Origin: a bacterium
Lineage (GTDB): Bacteria > Pseudomonadota > Gammaproteobacteria > Nevskiales > OUC007
Direction of reading: 5' to 3'
Assembly: GCA_018222345.1 (NCBI GenBank)
Contig: JAAFAL010000004.1
Location: 1 to 56,176 of the forward strand
DNA length: 56,176 nt
Both the position numbers and the translations under genes were made by a program. The stretch's first letter is position 1. The number at the start of each line of letters is the position of its first letter. The notes under the pieces were generated by a model, which saw nothing but the letters and a program-made list of their open reading frames with translations, was not told where the DNA came from and searched no databases. This document shows, in pieces, positions 45,309 through 54,225 of the stretch.

Positions 45309-48300
45309 GCGGCGTGCCACACACCAACGCGGCCGAGCTAGCCAATGGCCTGTACTGGCTGAATACCGAACTCACGCGCAGCCTGGAGCGGGTGCGCCTG
45401 CAAGTCGAGGCCTACGCTGAGAACCCCAGCGATACCTTGCCATTGCAACGCAGCGTGCTGGAGCTACACCAAATTCGGGGCATTACCGACGTGGCGCAAT
45501 GCCCGGGTGTGACCTGGCTCGCCGATGAGATGAAGCGCACGGCGCAAGCGATGGCGCGCGGCGAAGTCGATGACATCGAAGCCACCGCCACCAGCCTGCT
45601 CAGTGCCACCGTGCAACTGGCCGACTACATGGATCTGCTGGTTGGCGGTGCGCAAGATGTCCTGATCGCATTCCATCCGCAAATCAACGAGTTGCGCGTG
45701 TTGCGCGGGTCTGCGGTGGTGAGCGAGGCAGCGCTATTCGCCGGCCACCTGATGACGGCCAATCAGGCTGCCGATGAATCCGTGGACACAGCCGGCGCCG
45801 ACAGTTTGGCCGCTGCGGCCAAACCGCTGTTGCCACACATTCAGCAGGCGCTCAAGCGCTGGGCGACCGGCGAGGCGCGTACCGACAGCCTCAAGCAACT
45901 TGGCAAGATTACCCAGCACCTGGCGGCGCAGGCCAAGCGTGATGCAAGCCAGCAAATGTTGTCGGCAGTTACAGCCACAGTCGAATGTCTGCTGACGCTG
46001 AAGTTGTCCGACACGCTGGAGATCAAGCGCCTGATTGGCCAAGCCTGCCAGCAGATCAAACAAGTTGCCGCCGAAGGCGAGGCCGGGGTTGCGGCCAAAC
46101 CCATGCGGATGATTGCCGGCCAGCTTGCCTTTCATGTGTGCATGAGTGGCAGTGACGGTAAACGTGCGCGGGCGCTGGCCGAGGCGGTCGGTGCAAGAAA
46201 ACTGCTCGGCACGCCCAAGACTCTGGAGGCGCTGCGCAGCCGTATGCGCGGCCCCACAACCAGCGTACTCAATCGCGTCGTCGAGGAGCTTGGAGACGAA
46301 CTGTCCAAGGTCAAGGACGATATTGATTTGATCTTGCGCACTGGCGAGCGTGACCCGGCACGGTTTGAAAACACCCAAGCCATGCTCAAGCGCAGCAGCG
46401 ACACCTTGTCGATGTTGGGCCTGACGCCGATGGCGCGCCTGCTCAACGCCCAGAACGAGGCCATGGGCGCACTGGATTCTGGCCAGGGCGATGATCCCGG
46501 CTGGATGGAAGTTGCGACTGCCGTACTGCTGGTTGAATCGACGGTGGAAGAGGCGCTGCTGGGGCGCATGGGCAGTGCTGGGCTAAGCGACGATGGCTCC
46601 GATGTTCTGGCCGCCGAGTTTCCGGCCAAAAAAGATCGCCACGAAAGCGCGCAGGCCGCGCTGCGCGAATCACTGGTCAATGTGTCGCAGCTCAAGGAGC
46701 TGGTCAGCCTCTACATCGACGATGGCGAGCCGGGCATGCCGCTGGCTGCCGCGGAAATGCTCGGGCAGGTGCAGTCGGTACTGGGCGTGCTGGACGAGAC
46801 CCGCGCCGCCGACCTGATCCAGCGTTTGCGCACGCAGATGCGCGGTGGCGGGTTTGCCAGCATCCGCACCGACGCCGAGGCAGCAGATACGTTCGCCGAG
46901 GCCGTTGCCTGCGTGGAATGCCACCTGGAGGGTACCCAACAAGCGCTGCCGCACACCGCGCATTATCTCGACAAACTCGATGCCCTGGTTGCCGACCTGG
47001 AGGCGCGGGCGGCGGTGGAGCCGGCCAGCGAGCGCGCCGATGCTGACGGCGCTGGGCGACAGGCCGATGAGCCAGCGGCCGAGATGGAAGCGCAAGAACC
47101 GGACGAGATCGACCCGGAGATTCGCGAGACCTTTGTCGAGGAGGCCGCTGAGGTCTTCGCCAGCCTGCAGGTTACGGTGCCGGCCTTGGCGCGCGACCAC
47201 AACGACCGCGACACGCTGGTCAATATCCGCCGCAGTTTCCATACGCTCAAAGGCAGCGGCCGCATGGTCGGGGCGGACGAGCTTGGCGGACTGGCCTGGG
47301 TGGTCGAGGATTTGCTCAACAAGTGCCTGGACGGTGCGCGCCCGGTCGATGCCGACGTCATTGCACTGCTTGGCTCGGTGATGGACGAGTTGCCGCGTGT
47401 CACCGATGCCTTTGGCTCTGGCACTGCGGCGCCCGATACATCGGAAACCATAGCGGCCGCCAGGGCGCTGGCCCGGGGCGAGGCCGGTAGCACCGCGGCC
47501 AAGGTCGATCCCGACGTTTATCGCGTGTTCCGCGAAGACAGCCTGCAGCGGCTGGACAGCATTGACCAAGCATTGGCGCTTGGTGCTGACGGCACCACGG
47601 TTTATGCCGATGAGCCCCTGGTACGAGCGCTGCATACCTTGCGCGGTAGCGCCGGGGCCGCGTCGCAAACGCAAATGTCGGACTTGGCCGGCAAGCTTGA
47701 GCGCCTGGCCGATGCACTGCGGCTGGGGCGGATTGGCCTGGACGACGCCGTCACGCAATTGCTACGCGACTGCGTGAGCGGTATGCGTAGCACCCTGGAA
47801 GGCGACGGCGGTGCGCTGGACGGTTTGGCCGAGCGCGCTGATGCGGCAATTGCCGAATTGCCGGAGGCCGCCACTCAGGCCGGGCAAGAGCACAGCCTGA
47901 CCGTGGTTGTGACGGATGAGTCCAGCGAGTTGCTAGCCAGCGCCGAAGACATCGTGCGTGATTGGCGTCAGTCACCCAGCAATAACCAGTTGGCGCTGGA
48001 TGTGCGCAAACATCTGGCCTCGGTACGCACCAGTGCCGCGCTGGGTGGTTTTGGCGAGATCGTCGCCGCGGCGGAAAACCTCATTGCGCAAGTCGAACCC
48101 ATGGCCGACGAAGCCGCGGGCGCGCCGGGGCCGGGTTGGTTCGACAGCATTGAAGGCGCGATCGAACGCATCTACCAACTGCTTGATGCACGCCGCAGTG
48201 GCGACGTGCCGCCGCCGTCGGAGACAGGCCAAGCCGAGGACTTTGGGGTGTCGCTGGATGACAGCGCCGTGGCCGAGACTGCAGCCGACCCGGAGCTACC

Positions 48301-51127
48301 GGTGCAGCCGCCTGCCGACGTCGAGTCACCTAGTGGCGAAACGATTGATGCCGATTCGTGGCTCAACCCGATTGACCGCGGCTTGGCGCAATGGGAGGCC
48401 AATCCGAATGCGTTGAACGCATTGTCGGATGTGACCGAGCCGCTGCAAGACCTGGCGTCGGAGTCAGATTTTGCGGCTTGCGCGCCACTGGTCAGCGCGC
48501 TTGCTGGAGCATTCTCGGCGGTGCAGGACGGCCGCCTGGCCAACACGCCGGAACTGCGTTCACAGTTGCATCGCGCTGTTGATGTCTTGCACGCGCAGGC
48601 CAGCGCAGCCGCATCAGGCGAGCTTGTTGTTGATGACGGCACCACTGGCGAGATCGAGGCGTTGCTGGAGGTTCAGCAAACTGAACCCGAGATGGCGCCA
48701 GCGACGGACACGCCGGCCGTGCCGGACGCCGTCGCACCCGCCGAGCCGGCGGCGCCTGAAACGCCGCTGATTGATGAGCAAGCTGCGGAGCCCGAGCAAG
48801 CACTGGAGTTCGACCCGGATGTCGCCGAAATTTTCATCGACGAAGCCCGCGAACTGCATGAGGCCTACGCCGAGGCCGTGCAACAGGTCGATGCGGGCAG
48901 TGGGTCTGCCGCCGAGTTGCGGCGCATCCTGCACACGCTCAAGGGCGGTGCGCGCATGGCCGGCATGCGTGATCTGGGTGATCTGACCCACGCCTTGGAA
49001 ACGGATCTGGATCGCTTAGGCGATGACGGCAGCATCGATGGCGAGTTGTACACGGCCTTGCATGCGGCGTCTGACCAGATTGCCAGCCTGATCGATGCCA
49101 CCGCGGCGCAAATGGCCGCGCCAATGGCCAGCGAACCGGCTGCGGCTGCCGAAAGCACGCCGTTGCCGGAGCGTGCTGACGCGGAGTCGGACGGCGCTGA
49201 ACTGACCGAGTGGGACCCGCGCCTGCTGTGGGCGCCCAGCGACGAGGCCGACCGCCAGGCCAGCCGGCGCGAGACCGCCCGCGTCACGGTGGAGCAGCTC
49301 GATAGCATGCTCAACCGTGCAGGTGAGGTGGGCATTTATTTCTCGCGCCTCGAGCAGCAGCGCGTCAGCCAGTCAGTGCAATTGACTGAGATGCGCATCA
49401 CCATTGAACGCCTGCGCGGCCAGATTCGCGCCGTCGAAAGCGAGACCGAGGCGCAAATCCAGGCCCGCCAGCCGGACTTGGAAGCGGCCGAGGCCGACGC
49501 CGAGTTCGACCCGCTGGAAATGGACCGCTACACGCGCATGCAGGAACTGTCGCGCGCGTTGAGCGAGTCCGCGGCTGACTTGGACAACCTGCATGTCAGC
49601 ATGGACGGCCTAAGCGCCGAAACCGATGCGTTGCTGCAGCAACAGGGCCAGGTCAATACCTTGTTGCAACAAGGCTTGATGAGCACGCTGATGGTGCCGT
49701 TCTCGCGCCAAGTGCAGCGCTTGCAGCGCGTCGTTCGCCAAACCGCTGCCGACGAGGGCCGCGAGGCCGACCTGCAGTTTGCAGGCATCGAGGCAGAAAT
49801 GGACCGCAACGTGCTCGAGCGCATTACCGCGCCAATGGAGCATTTATTGCGCAACGCTGTCGTCCACGGTATCGAGCCACCCGACGAACGCAGCGCCAGC
49901 GGTAAGCCAGCGCAAGGCGTCATCAGCGTCAATTTGCGCCGCGAGGGCACGCAACTGATTGTCGAGGTGGCCGACGATGGCCGCGGGCTGGATTTGACGC
50001 GCATTCGCGAACTGGCTGTCGAGCGTAAGCTGATGCCGGCGGATGCCGAGCCTAACGACGAAGATGTCGCGCGGATGATCTTCCATCCCGGCTTCTCCAC
50101 CGCGCGCACCATCACCCAAACCGCAGGCCGCGGCGTGGGCATGGATGTGGTCGCCGACGAAGTGGCCCAGTTGGGCGGCACTGTGGATGTGCGCTCGGAC
50201 TGGGGCAAGGGAGTGCGTTTCGTCATCCGCCTGCCGCTATCGCTGGCGATCAGCCAAGCCTTGTTGGTGGTGGCTGGTGATGAACAGTTCGCAGTTCCAA
50301 TCGGCAACGTCGATGGCGTCTCGCGGATCACCACCGATGGCTTGATCGCAAAGTTGGAATCGCCGGATAGCACCTTTGAGCACGCGGGTATCGACTACAG
50401 CCTGCGTTACTTTGGCCGTGCGGTCGGCCTGCCACCGTTAGTGAATGCCGACAACAAAAGCCACTTGCCAGTGTTGCTGGCGCGCCACGCCCGTGGCCTG
50501 GGTGGCGAGGAACGTTTCGTCGCGCTGGTGGTTGACGAACTGCTGGGCAGCCGCGAGATCGTGTCCAAGCCAGTCGGCCCGCAAGTAGCAGCCATCGAGG
50601 GCATTGCCGGCGCCACCATCATGCCGGATGGCAGGGTCGTGCTGATTCTCGACCTGCCTGACTTGCTGCACTCGCGCCGGCCGTTTGAACAGTTTGGCCA
50701 GCGCAAGGTGGTTGACGAGGCCGATGACGACGCGCTGCGCAGCATCATGGTGGTCGATGATTCCATCACCATGCGCCGGGTGGCCGAGCGCGTGCTGACC
50801 CGCAACGGTTACGGTGTTTCCACTGCCCGTGATGGCCTGGATGCGATGGCGCAATTGCAGGTGGATACGCCAGACGCAATCTTGCTTGATATCGAAATGC
50901 CCAAGGCCGATGGTTTCGAGGTCGCGACTTTTGTGCGCAACAACGACCGTTTGGCACACGTGCCCATCGTCATGATCACCTCGCGCAGCGGCGACAAACA
51001 CCGTGAGCGGGCAGCACGGATTGGCGTTAACCGCTACATGATCAAGCCCTACCAAGAGGCCGAACTGCTACGCGAACTCCAGGCTGTGCTAGACGCACCG
51101 GCAGACGCGCTGGGGGGTGAGTTGTGA
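45305..51127 (+). CDS. chpA: Hybrid chemosensory kinase ChpA (PilL)
   Basis: 1940 residues. Start ATG 45305 is set by the N-terminal FimL/ChpA-type helical domain (ELANGLYWLNTELTRSLE). Then come histidine phosphotransfer domains. Those with intact motifs are His646 (RSFHTLKGSG), His777 (RALHTLRGSAG) and His1210 (RILHTLKGGARMAG). At least one other Hpt-like domain has lost the His (SVRTSAALGG near 900). Next are the dimerisation region, a HATPase domain (N-box HLLRNAVVHG from 1513, DDGRGL near 1556), a CheW domain (about 1610-1780) and a C-terminal receiver with Asp1818-Asp1819 and Asp1862. It is shorter and has fewer phosphorylatable Hpt domains than the Pseudomonas protein of about 2470 residues. 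Confidence 0.95.
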   Translation: MSGVPHTNAAELANGLYWLNTELTRSLERVRLQVEAYAENPSDTLPLQRSVLELHQIRGITDVAQCPGVTWLADEMKRTAQAMARGEVDDIEATATSLLSATVQLADYMDLLVGGAQDVLIAFHPQINELRVLRGSAVVSEAALFAGHLMTANQAADESVDTAGADSLAAAAKPLLPHIQQALKRWATGEARTDSLKQLGKITQHLAAQAKRDASQQMLSAVTATVECLLTLKLSDTLEIKRLIGQACQQIKQVAAEGEAGVAAKPMRMIAGQLAFHVCMSGSDGKRARALAEAVGARKLLGTPKTLEALRSRMRGPTTSVLNRVVEELGDELSKVKDDIDLILRTGERDPARFENTQAMLKRSSDTLSMLGLTPMARLLNAQNEAMGALDSGQGDDPGWMEVATAVLLVESTVEEALLGRMGSAGLSDDGSDVLAAEFPAKKDRHESAQAALRESLVNVSQLKELVSLYIDDGEPGMPLAAAEMLGQVQSVLGVLDETRAADLIQRLRTQMRGGGFASIRTDAEAADTFAEAVACVECHLEGTQQALPHTAHYLDKLDALVADLEARAAVEPASERADADGAGRQADEPAAEMEAQEPDEIDPEIRETFVEEAAEVFASLQVTVPALARDHNDRDTLVNIRRSFHTLKGSGRMVGADELGGLAWVVEDLLNKCLDGARPVDADVIALLGSVMDELPRVTDAFGSGTAAPDTSETIAAARALARGEAGSTAAKVDPDVYRVFREDSLQRLDSIDQALALGADGTTVYADEPLVRALHTLRGSAGAASQTQMSDLAGKLERLADALRLGRIGLDDAVTQLLRDCVSGMRSTLEGDGGALDGLAERADAAIAELPEAATQAGQEHSLTVVVTDESSELLASAEDIVRDWRQSPSNNQLALDVRKHLASVRTSAALGGFGEIVAAAENLIAQVEPMADEAAGAPGPGWFDSIEGAIERIYQLLDARRSGDVPPPSETGQAEDFGVSLDDSAVAETAADPELPVQPPADVESPSGETIDADSWLNPIDRGLAQWEANPNALNALSDVTEPLQDLASESDFAACAPLVSALAGAFSAVQDGRLANTPELRSQLHRAVDVLHAQASAAASGELVVDDGTTGEIEALLEVQQTEPEMAPATDTPAVPDAVAPAEPAAPETPLIDEQAAEPEQALEFDPDVAEIFIDEARELHEAYAEAVQQVDAGSGSAAELRRILHTLKGGARMAGMRDLGDLTHALETDLDRLGDDGSIDGELYTALHAASDQIASLIDATAAQMAAPMASEPAAAAESTPLPERADAESDGAELTEWDPRLLWAPSDEADRQASRRETARVTVEQLDSMLNRAGEVGIYFSRLEQQRVSQSVQLTEMRITIERLRGQIRAVESETEAQIQARQPDLEAAEADAEFDPLEMDRYTRMQELSRALSESAADLDNLHVSMDGLSAETDALLQQQGQVNTLLQQGLMSTLMVPFSRQVQRLQRVVRQTAADEGREADLQFAGIEAEMDRNVLERITAPMEHLLRNAVVHGIEPPDERSASGKPAQGVISVNLRREGTQLIVEVADDGRGLDLTRIRELAVERKLMPADAEPNDEDVARMIFHPGFSTARTITQTAGRGVGMDVVADEVAQLGGTVDVRSDWGKGVRFVIRLPLSLAISQALLVVAGDEQFAVPIGNVDGVSRITTDGLIAKLESPDSTFEHAGIDYSLRYFGRAVGLPPLVNADNKSHLPVLLARHARGLGGEERFVALVVDELLGSREIVSKPVGPQVAAIEGIAGATIMPDGRVVLILDLPDLLHSRRPFEQFGQRKVVDEADDDALRSIMVVDDSITMRRVAERVLTRNGYGVSTARDGLDAMAQLQVDTPDAILLDIEMPKADGFEVATFVRNNDRLAHVPIVMITSRSGDKHRERAARIGVNRYMIKPYQEAELLRELQAVLDAPADALGGEL

Positions 51128-51624
51128 GCGAGCCGAATGAGCAATTGCCAGATCAGGTGTTTTGCGTGTTCGTCAATTTGTCGGGTTTCACCTGGCTGGT
51201 ACCGAACACCGCCGTGGTGGATGTGCTGGCCTTTGACAACATCGACTTTCATGCCGGGTCGCCGGATTGGTTGCTAGGCGAACTCGACTGGAAGGGCCAG
51301 ACACTGCCGGTGATTGCTGCCGAAGGCCTGCATGGCAGCCCCGTGCCCAGCCGCACCAACCGCGCGCGGTTGCTTGTCGTGCAAACCCTGGGCGAGGCGC
51401 TGCCGACCTCGCATTACGTTGTTGTTTCGCAAGGCTACCCACAGCTTGTCAATGTCGGTGAGCGGGCGATTCGGGAGTTAACCGATACCGAACTGCCACC
51501 GTTGGCACTGCGCGACGTGTCGGTCGGAAGTTCGCCGGCCTTCGTCCCTGACCTGCTTGGTATTGAGTCCGCACTGAGCACCGCCGTATCGACCATGGGC
51601 ATGCCGGCAGATTTGCCCATTTGA
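51124..51624 (+). CDS. chpC: Second CheW-like protein (ChpC type)
   Basis: 166 residues with a CheW-like domain: FVNLSGFTWLVPNTAVVDVLAF and LLGELDWKGQTLPVIAAEGL, then HYVVVSQGYPQLVNVGERAI. GTG start overlapping the chpA stop (GTGA). ChpC in Pseudomonas is the second CheW adaptor of the system. No pilK methyltransferase or chpB methylesterase is found between or after these genes. Confidence 0.85.
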   Translation: MSEPNEQLPDQVFCVFVNLSGFTWLVPNTAVVDVLAFDNIDFHAGSPDWLLGELDWKGQTLPVIAAEGLHGSPVPSRTNRARLLVVQTLGEALPTSHYVVVSQGYPQLVNVGERAIRELTDTELPPLALRDVSVGSSPAFVPDLLGIESALSTAVSTMGMPADLPI

Positions 51625-52148
51625 GCGCGCATGCGTTGCGTGCGCGGCAAGCCTTGCTCGCATTGGGCGCCGACCCCAGCATAATTGCCAAGCGCAAGCT
51701 GCCGATAATCCCCGAAGCCACGCAACTGGTCGTCGCCGACATGGCTCGCAGCGGCCGCGCGCACTTGCTGGTGCCAGCGGCGGCGAGGGCTTGGCAAGCC
51801 ATGCGTAGCGCTGCGCACGCAGGCAACGTTCGGTTGATTGTAGTGTCAGCGTTTCGCGGTTTTGACTATCAGGTGCGGCTCATTCAGCGTCACATTGCGG
51901 CTGGCGAATCGGTTGAAACAGTGTTGCAAGTGTTGGCCCCGCCTGGTTGCAGCGAACATCACAGTGGCCGCGCTCTGGACATCGGCACGCTGGGCTGTCA
52001 ACCGGCCAGCTTGGCGTTCGCCGATACGCCCGCATTTGCGTGGTTGAAAACGCACGCCTCAAGGTTCGGGTTCGCGCTGAGCTTTCCACAAGACAATCCC
52101 TACGGCTACCAATACGAGCCATGGCACTGGTGCTGGTCAACAGCCTGA
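51621..52148 (+). CDS. M15 (VanY-like) D,D-carboxypeptidase domain protein
   Basis: 175 residues, TTG start overlapping the chpC stop (TTGA); no ATG lies early enough. The zinc-peptidase motif SxHxxGxAxD is complete: S111-E-H113-H-S-G116-R-A118-L-D120, followed by the EPWHW motif with Glu166 and His169. VSAFRGFDYQVRLIQRHI is the usual preceding segment. There is no signal peptide or membrane helix in the predicted protein, odd for an enzyme acting on peptidoglycan. It ends 8 nt before the convergent rsmE. Confidence 0.85.
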   Translation: MSAHALRARQALLALGADPSIIAKRKLPIIPEATQLVVADMARSGRAHLLVPAAARAWQAMRSAAHAGNVRLIVVSAFRGFDYQVRLIQRHIAAGESVETVLQVLAPPGCSEHHSGRALDIGTLGCQPASLAFADTPAFAWLKTHASRFGFALSFPQDNPYGYQYEPWHWCWSTA

Positions 52149-52156
52149 CTGCGGAG

Positions 52157-52876
52157 TTAGCGCCAGTCCCCGTGTAGCGCCTGCAGCGCAGCCAGAACTG
52201 CCGGGCCGGCAGTTTCCGTGCGCAGCACCCGCGGGCCACAGCGCAGGCGCTGCCAGCCTTGTGCCTCGGCTTGGTGCAGTTCCTCATCGCTGAACCCGCC
52301 TTCTGGGCCGACGGCGACCTGTAGTTGATCGACTGCCGGCAGTGTGGTGATGGTCTGGTCCGCCTCAGGATGCAGTAGCAAAGACAAGATGTCGCCGGCC
52401 GGCGGCAAGCCTTTGTCTGTAAGCCTTACGACAGGCACGGTGCAGCGGCCGCATTGCTCGGCAGCTGCCGTTGCCACGCGTTGCCAATGCGCCAATTTTT
52501 TGGCCGCGCGGGCGCCAGTCAGCTTGCCCTGCGAACGCGCACCGCGGAACAGCGTGACCGCCGCAACGCCCAACTCGGTGGCCTTCTGGATGGCGGAATC
52601 CACGCGGTCTCCCGTGGCCAGCGCTTGCACCAGCGTGACTTGTAGCTGCGGTTCAGGCATACGCGCTAGCGCGGCGTTGCAGCGCACTGTTGCAGTTTTG
52701 CCCTGGGCGCCGACCAGCGTGGCCGAAAATTCGCCATCGTCAGCATTAAACACATTCAGCGCGTCGCCAAGCTGCAACCGCAGCACAGTGAAAACATGGT
52801 GGGCAGTGTCTTCGGGCAGGTTGACGTCAGCACCAACCGCCAAGGCTTGCGCGACGTGGACGCGAATTGTCCGCAT
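52157..52876 (-). CDS. rsmE: 16S rRNA (uracil1498-N3)-methyltransferase RsmE
   Basis: 239 residues, SPOUT fold with a knotted C-terminus. ATG 52876 (MRTIRVHVAQALAVGADVNL) overlaps the bioA stop. Motifs: QKATELGVAAVTLFRGARS, AAEQCGRCTVP, VAVGPEGGFSDEEL and LRCGPRVLRTETAG. It modifies assembled 30S subunits. Confidence 0.95.
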   Translation of the reverse strand: MRTIRVHVAQALAVGADVNLPEDTAHHVFTVLRLQLGDALNVFNADDGEFSATLVGAQGKTATVRCNAALARMPEPQLQVTLVQALATGDRVDSAIQKATELGVAAVTLFRGARSQGKLTGARAAKKLAHWQRVATAAAEQCGRCTVPVVRLTDKGLPPAGDILSLLLHPEADQTITTLPAVDQLQVAVGPEGGFSDEELHQAEAQGWQRLRCGPRVLRTETAGPAVLAALQALHGDWR

Positions 52877-54225
52877 CAGGCAACAGCCGCAGCAATGCCC
52901 GCCCGCGCCGCGTCGGTCATCTGGCCAATTTCGTCTGGCGTGATGACATACGGTGGCATGAAATAGATGACCTCGCCGAGTGGACGCAACAGCACGCCGG
53001 CGTCCAGCGCGGCGGCGTAGGCGCGTCGGCCACGGCGCTGTTGCCAATCAAATGGCGTGCCGTCGGTTTGTGCCAGTTCAATCGCCAGAATCATACCGCT
53101 GCGGCGGATGTCGGCCACGTTGGGGTGCTCGCGCAGGTCGGCCACGGCGTCTTCCATGGCCTGGCCCAGCATGCGGTTGTTGCCGATCACGTCGCTTTGC
53201 TCGAACAAGTCCAGCGTGGCATTGGCGGCGGCGCAGGCAATCGGGTTGCCGGTGTAACTGTGCGACTGCAGGAAGGCATTCAGCTTGGTGTAGTCGTCAT
53301 AAAAGGCGTTGTAGATGTCGTCAGTCGCCAACACCGTAGCCAGCGTCATGGTGCCGCCGGTGATGCCTTTCGACAGGCACATGAGGTCGGGGCACACGCC
53401 GGCTTGTTCGGTGGTGAACAAGGTGCCGGTGCGGCCGAAACCGACAGCGATTTCGTCGAAGATCAGGTGCACGTCGAACTCGTCGCACACGCCGCGCAGC
53501 AGGCGCAGGTATTCGGCGTCATACATGCGCATGTGGCCGGCACATTGCACCAACGGTTCGACGATGACGGCTGCAACCTCACCAGCGTGATTCTCCAGCG
53601 CGGTGCGCATGTGCTTGATTTGATCAGCCGCACGCTCAGCCCAAGTTGCGCCTGCCGGCCGGTCGAACGCGTCGGCACCCTCGACGACGATGTTGCGCAT
53701 GAGCAAGGGCTCGTAGGTCGATTTGTACAGCGCCACGTCACCGACGGCCAGAGCACCCAGCGTTTCGCCGTGGTAGCTGCCGCGCAGCGAGATGAAGCGC
53801 GGCCGCTGCTGACCCTTGTTATGCCAGTAATGAAAGCTCATCTTCAGTGCCGCTTCGACGGCCGACGAACCGTTGTCGGCGTAAAAGCAGCGCGTCAGTG
53901 GTGCTGGGGTCAGCGCGATCAGGCGCTCGGCCAGCCGCACGCCGGCTTCGTGGGTGAAGCCGGCCATCAATACGTGATCCAGCGTCTCGTGCTGATTGGT
54001 GACGGCCCTACGGATGTGTGGATGCCCATGGCCGAAGATGTTCGTCCACCAACTGCTGATACCGTCGATGTAGCGCTTGCCGTCAAAGTCTTCCAGCCAT
54101 ACGCCTTGCGCCCGCGCGATGGGAATCGGCGGCAGTGCTTCGTAGTCCTTCATTTGCGAACACGGGTGCCACACCGCGGCCGTGCTGCGTTGTGCCCACG
54201 ATGCGTTGCCTGACTGCGCGTTCAC
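52876..54225 (-). CDS. bioA: Adenosylmethionine-8-amino-7-oxononanoate aminotransferase
   Basis: Biotin pathway: converts KAPA to DAPA using SAM as amino donor. It has 449 residues and a GTG start. Class III aminotransferase fold with VWHPCSQMKDYEALPPIPI at 18-36, SSWWTNIFGHGHPHI at 57-71, FYADNGSSAVEAALKM, IFDEIAVGFGRTG with Asp257, and the PLP lysine Lys286 in CLSKGITGG. The SSWW and HPC segments favour BioA over ornithine-type relatives. No other bio gene is in the window. It overlaps argA by 4 nt. Confidence 0.95.
   Translation of the reverse strand: MNAQSGNASWAQRSTAAVWHPCSQMKDYEALPPIPIARAQGVWLEDFDGKRYIDGISSWWTNIFGHGHPHIRRAVTNQHETLDHVLMAGFTHEAGVRLAERLIALTPAPLTRCFYADNGSSAVEAALKMSFHYWHNKGQQRPRFISLRGSYHGETLGALAVGDVALYKSTYEPLLMRNIVVEGADAFDRPAGATWAERAADQIKHMRTALENHAGEVAAVIVEPLVQCAGHMRMYDAEYLRLLRGVCDEFDVHLIFDEIAVGFGRTGTLFTTEQAGVCPDLMCLSKGITGGTMTLATVLATDDIYNAFYDDYTKLNAFLQSHSYTGNPIACAAANATLDLFEQSDVIGNNRMLGQAMEDAVADLREHPNVADIRRSGMILAIELAQTDGTPFDWQQRRGRRAYAAALDAGVLLRPLGEVIYFMPPYVITPDEIGQMTDAARAGIAAAVA

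Noticed and set aside
52867-54213. Plus-strand open frame of 448 codons opposite bioA
   Set aside because: Shadow of bioA; biased His/Arg/Gly-rich sequence and no family match, while bioA has its full motif set.
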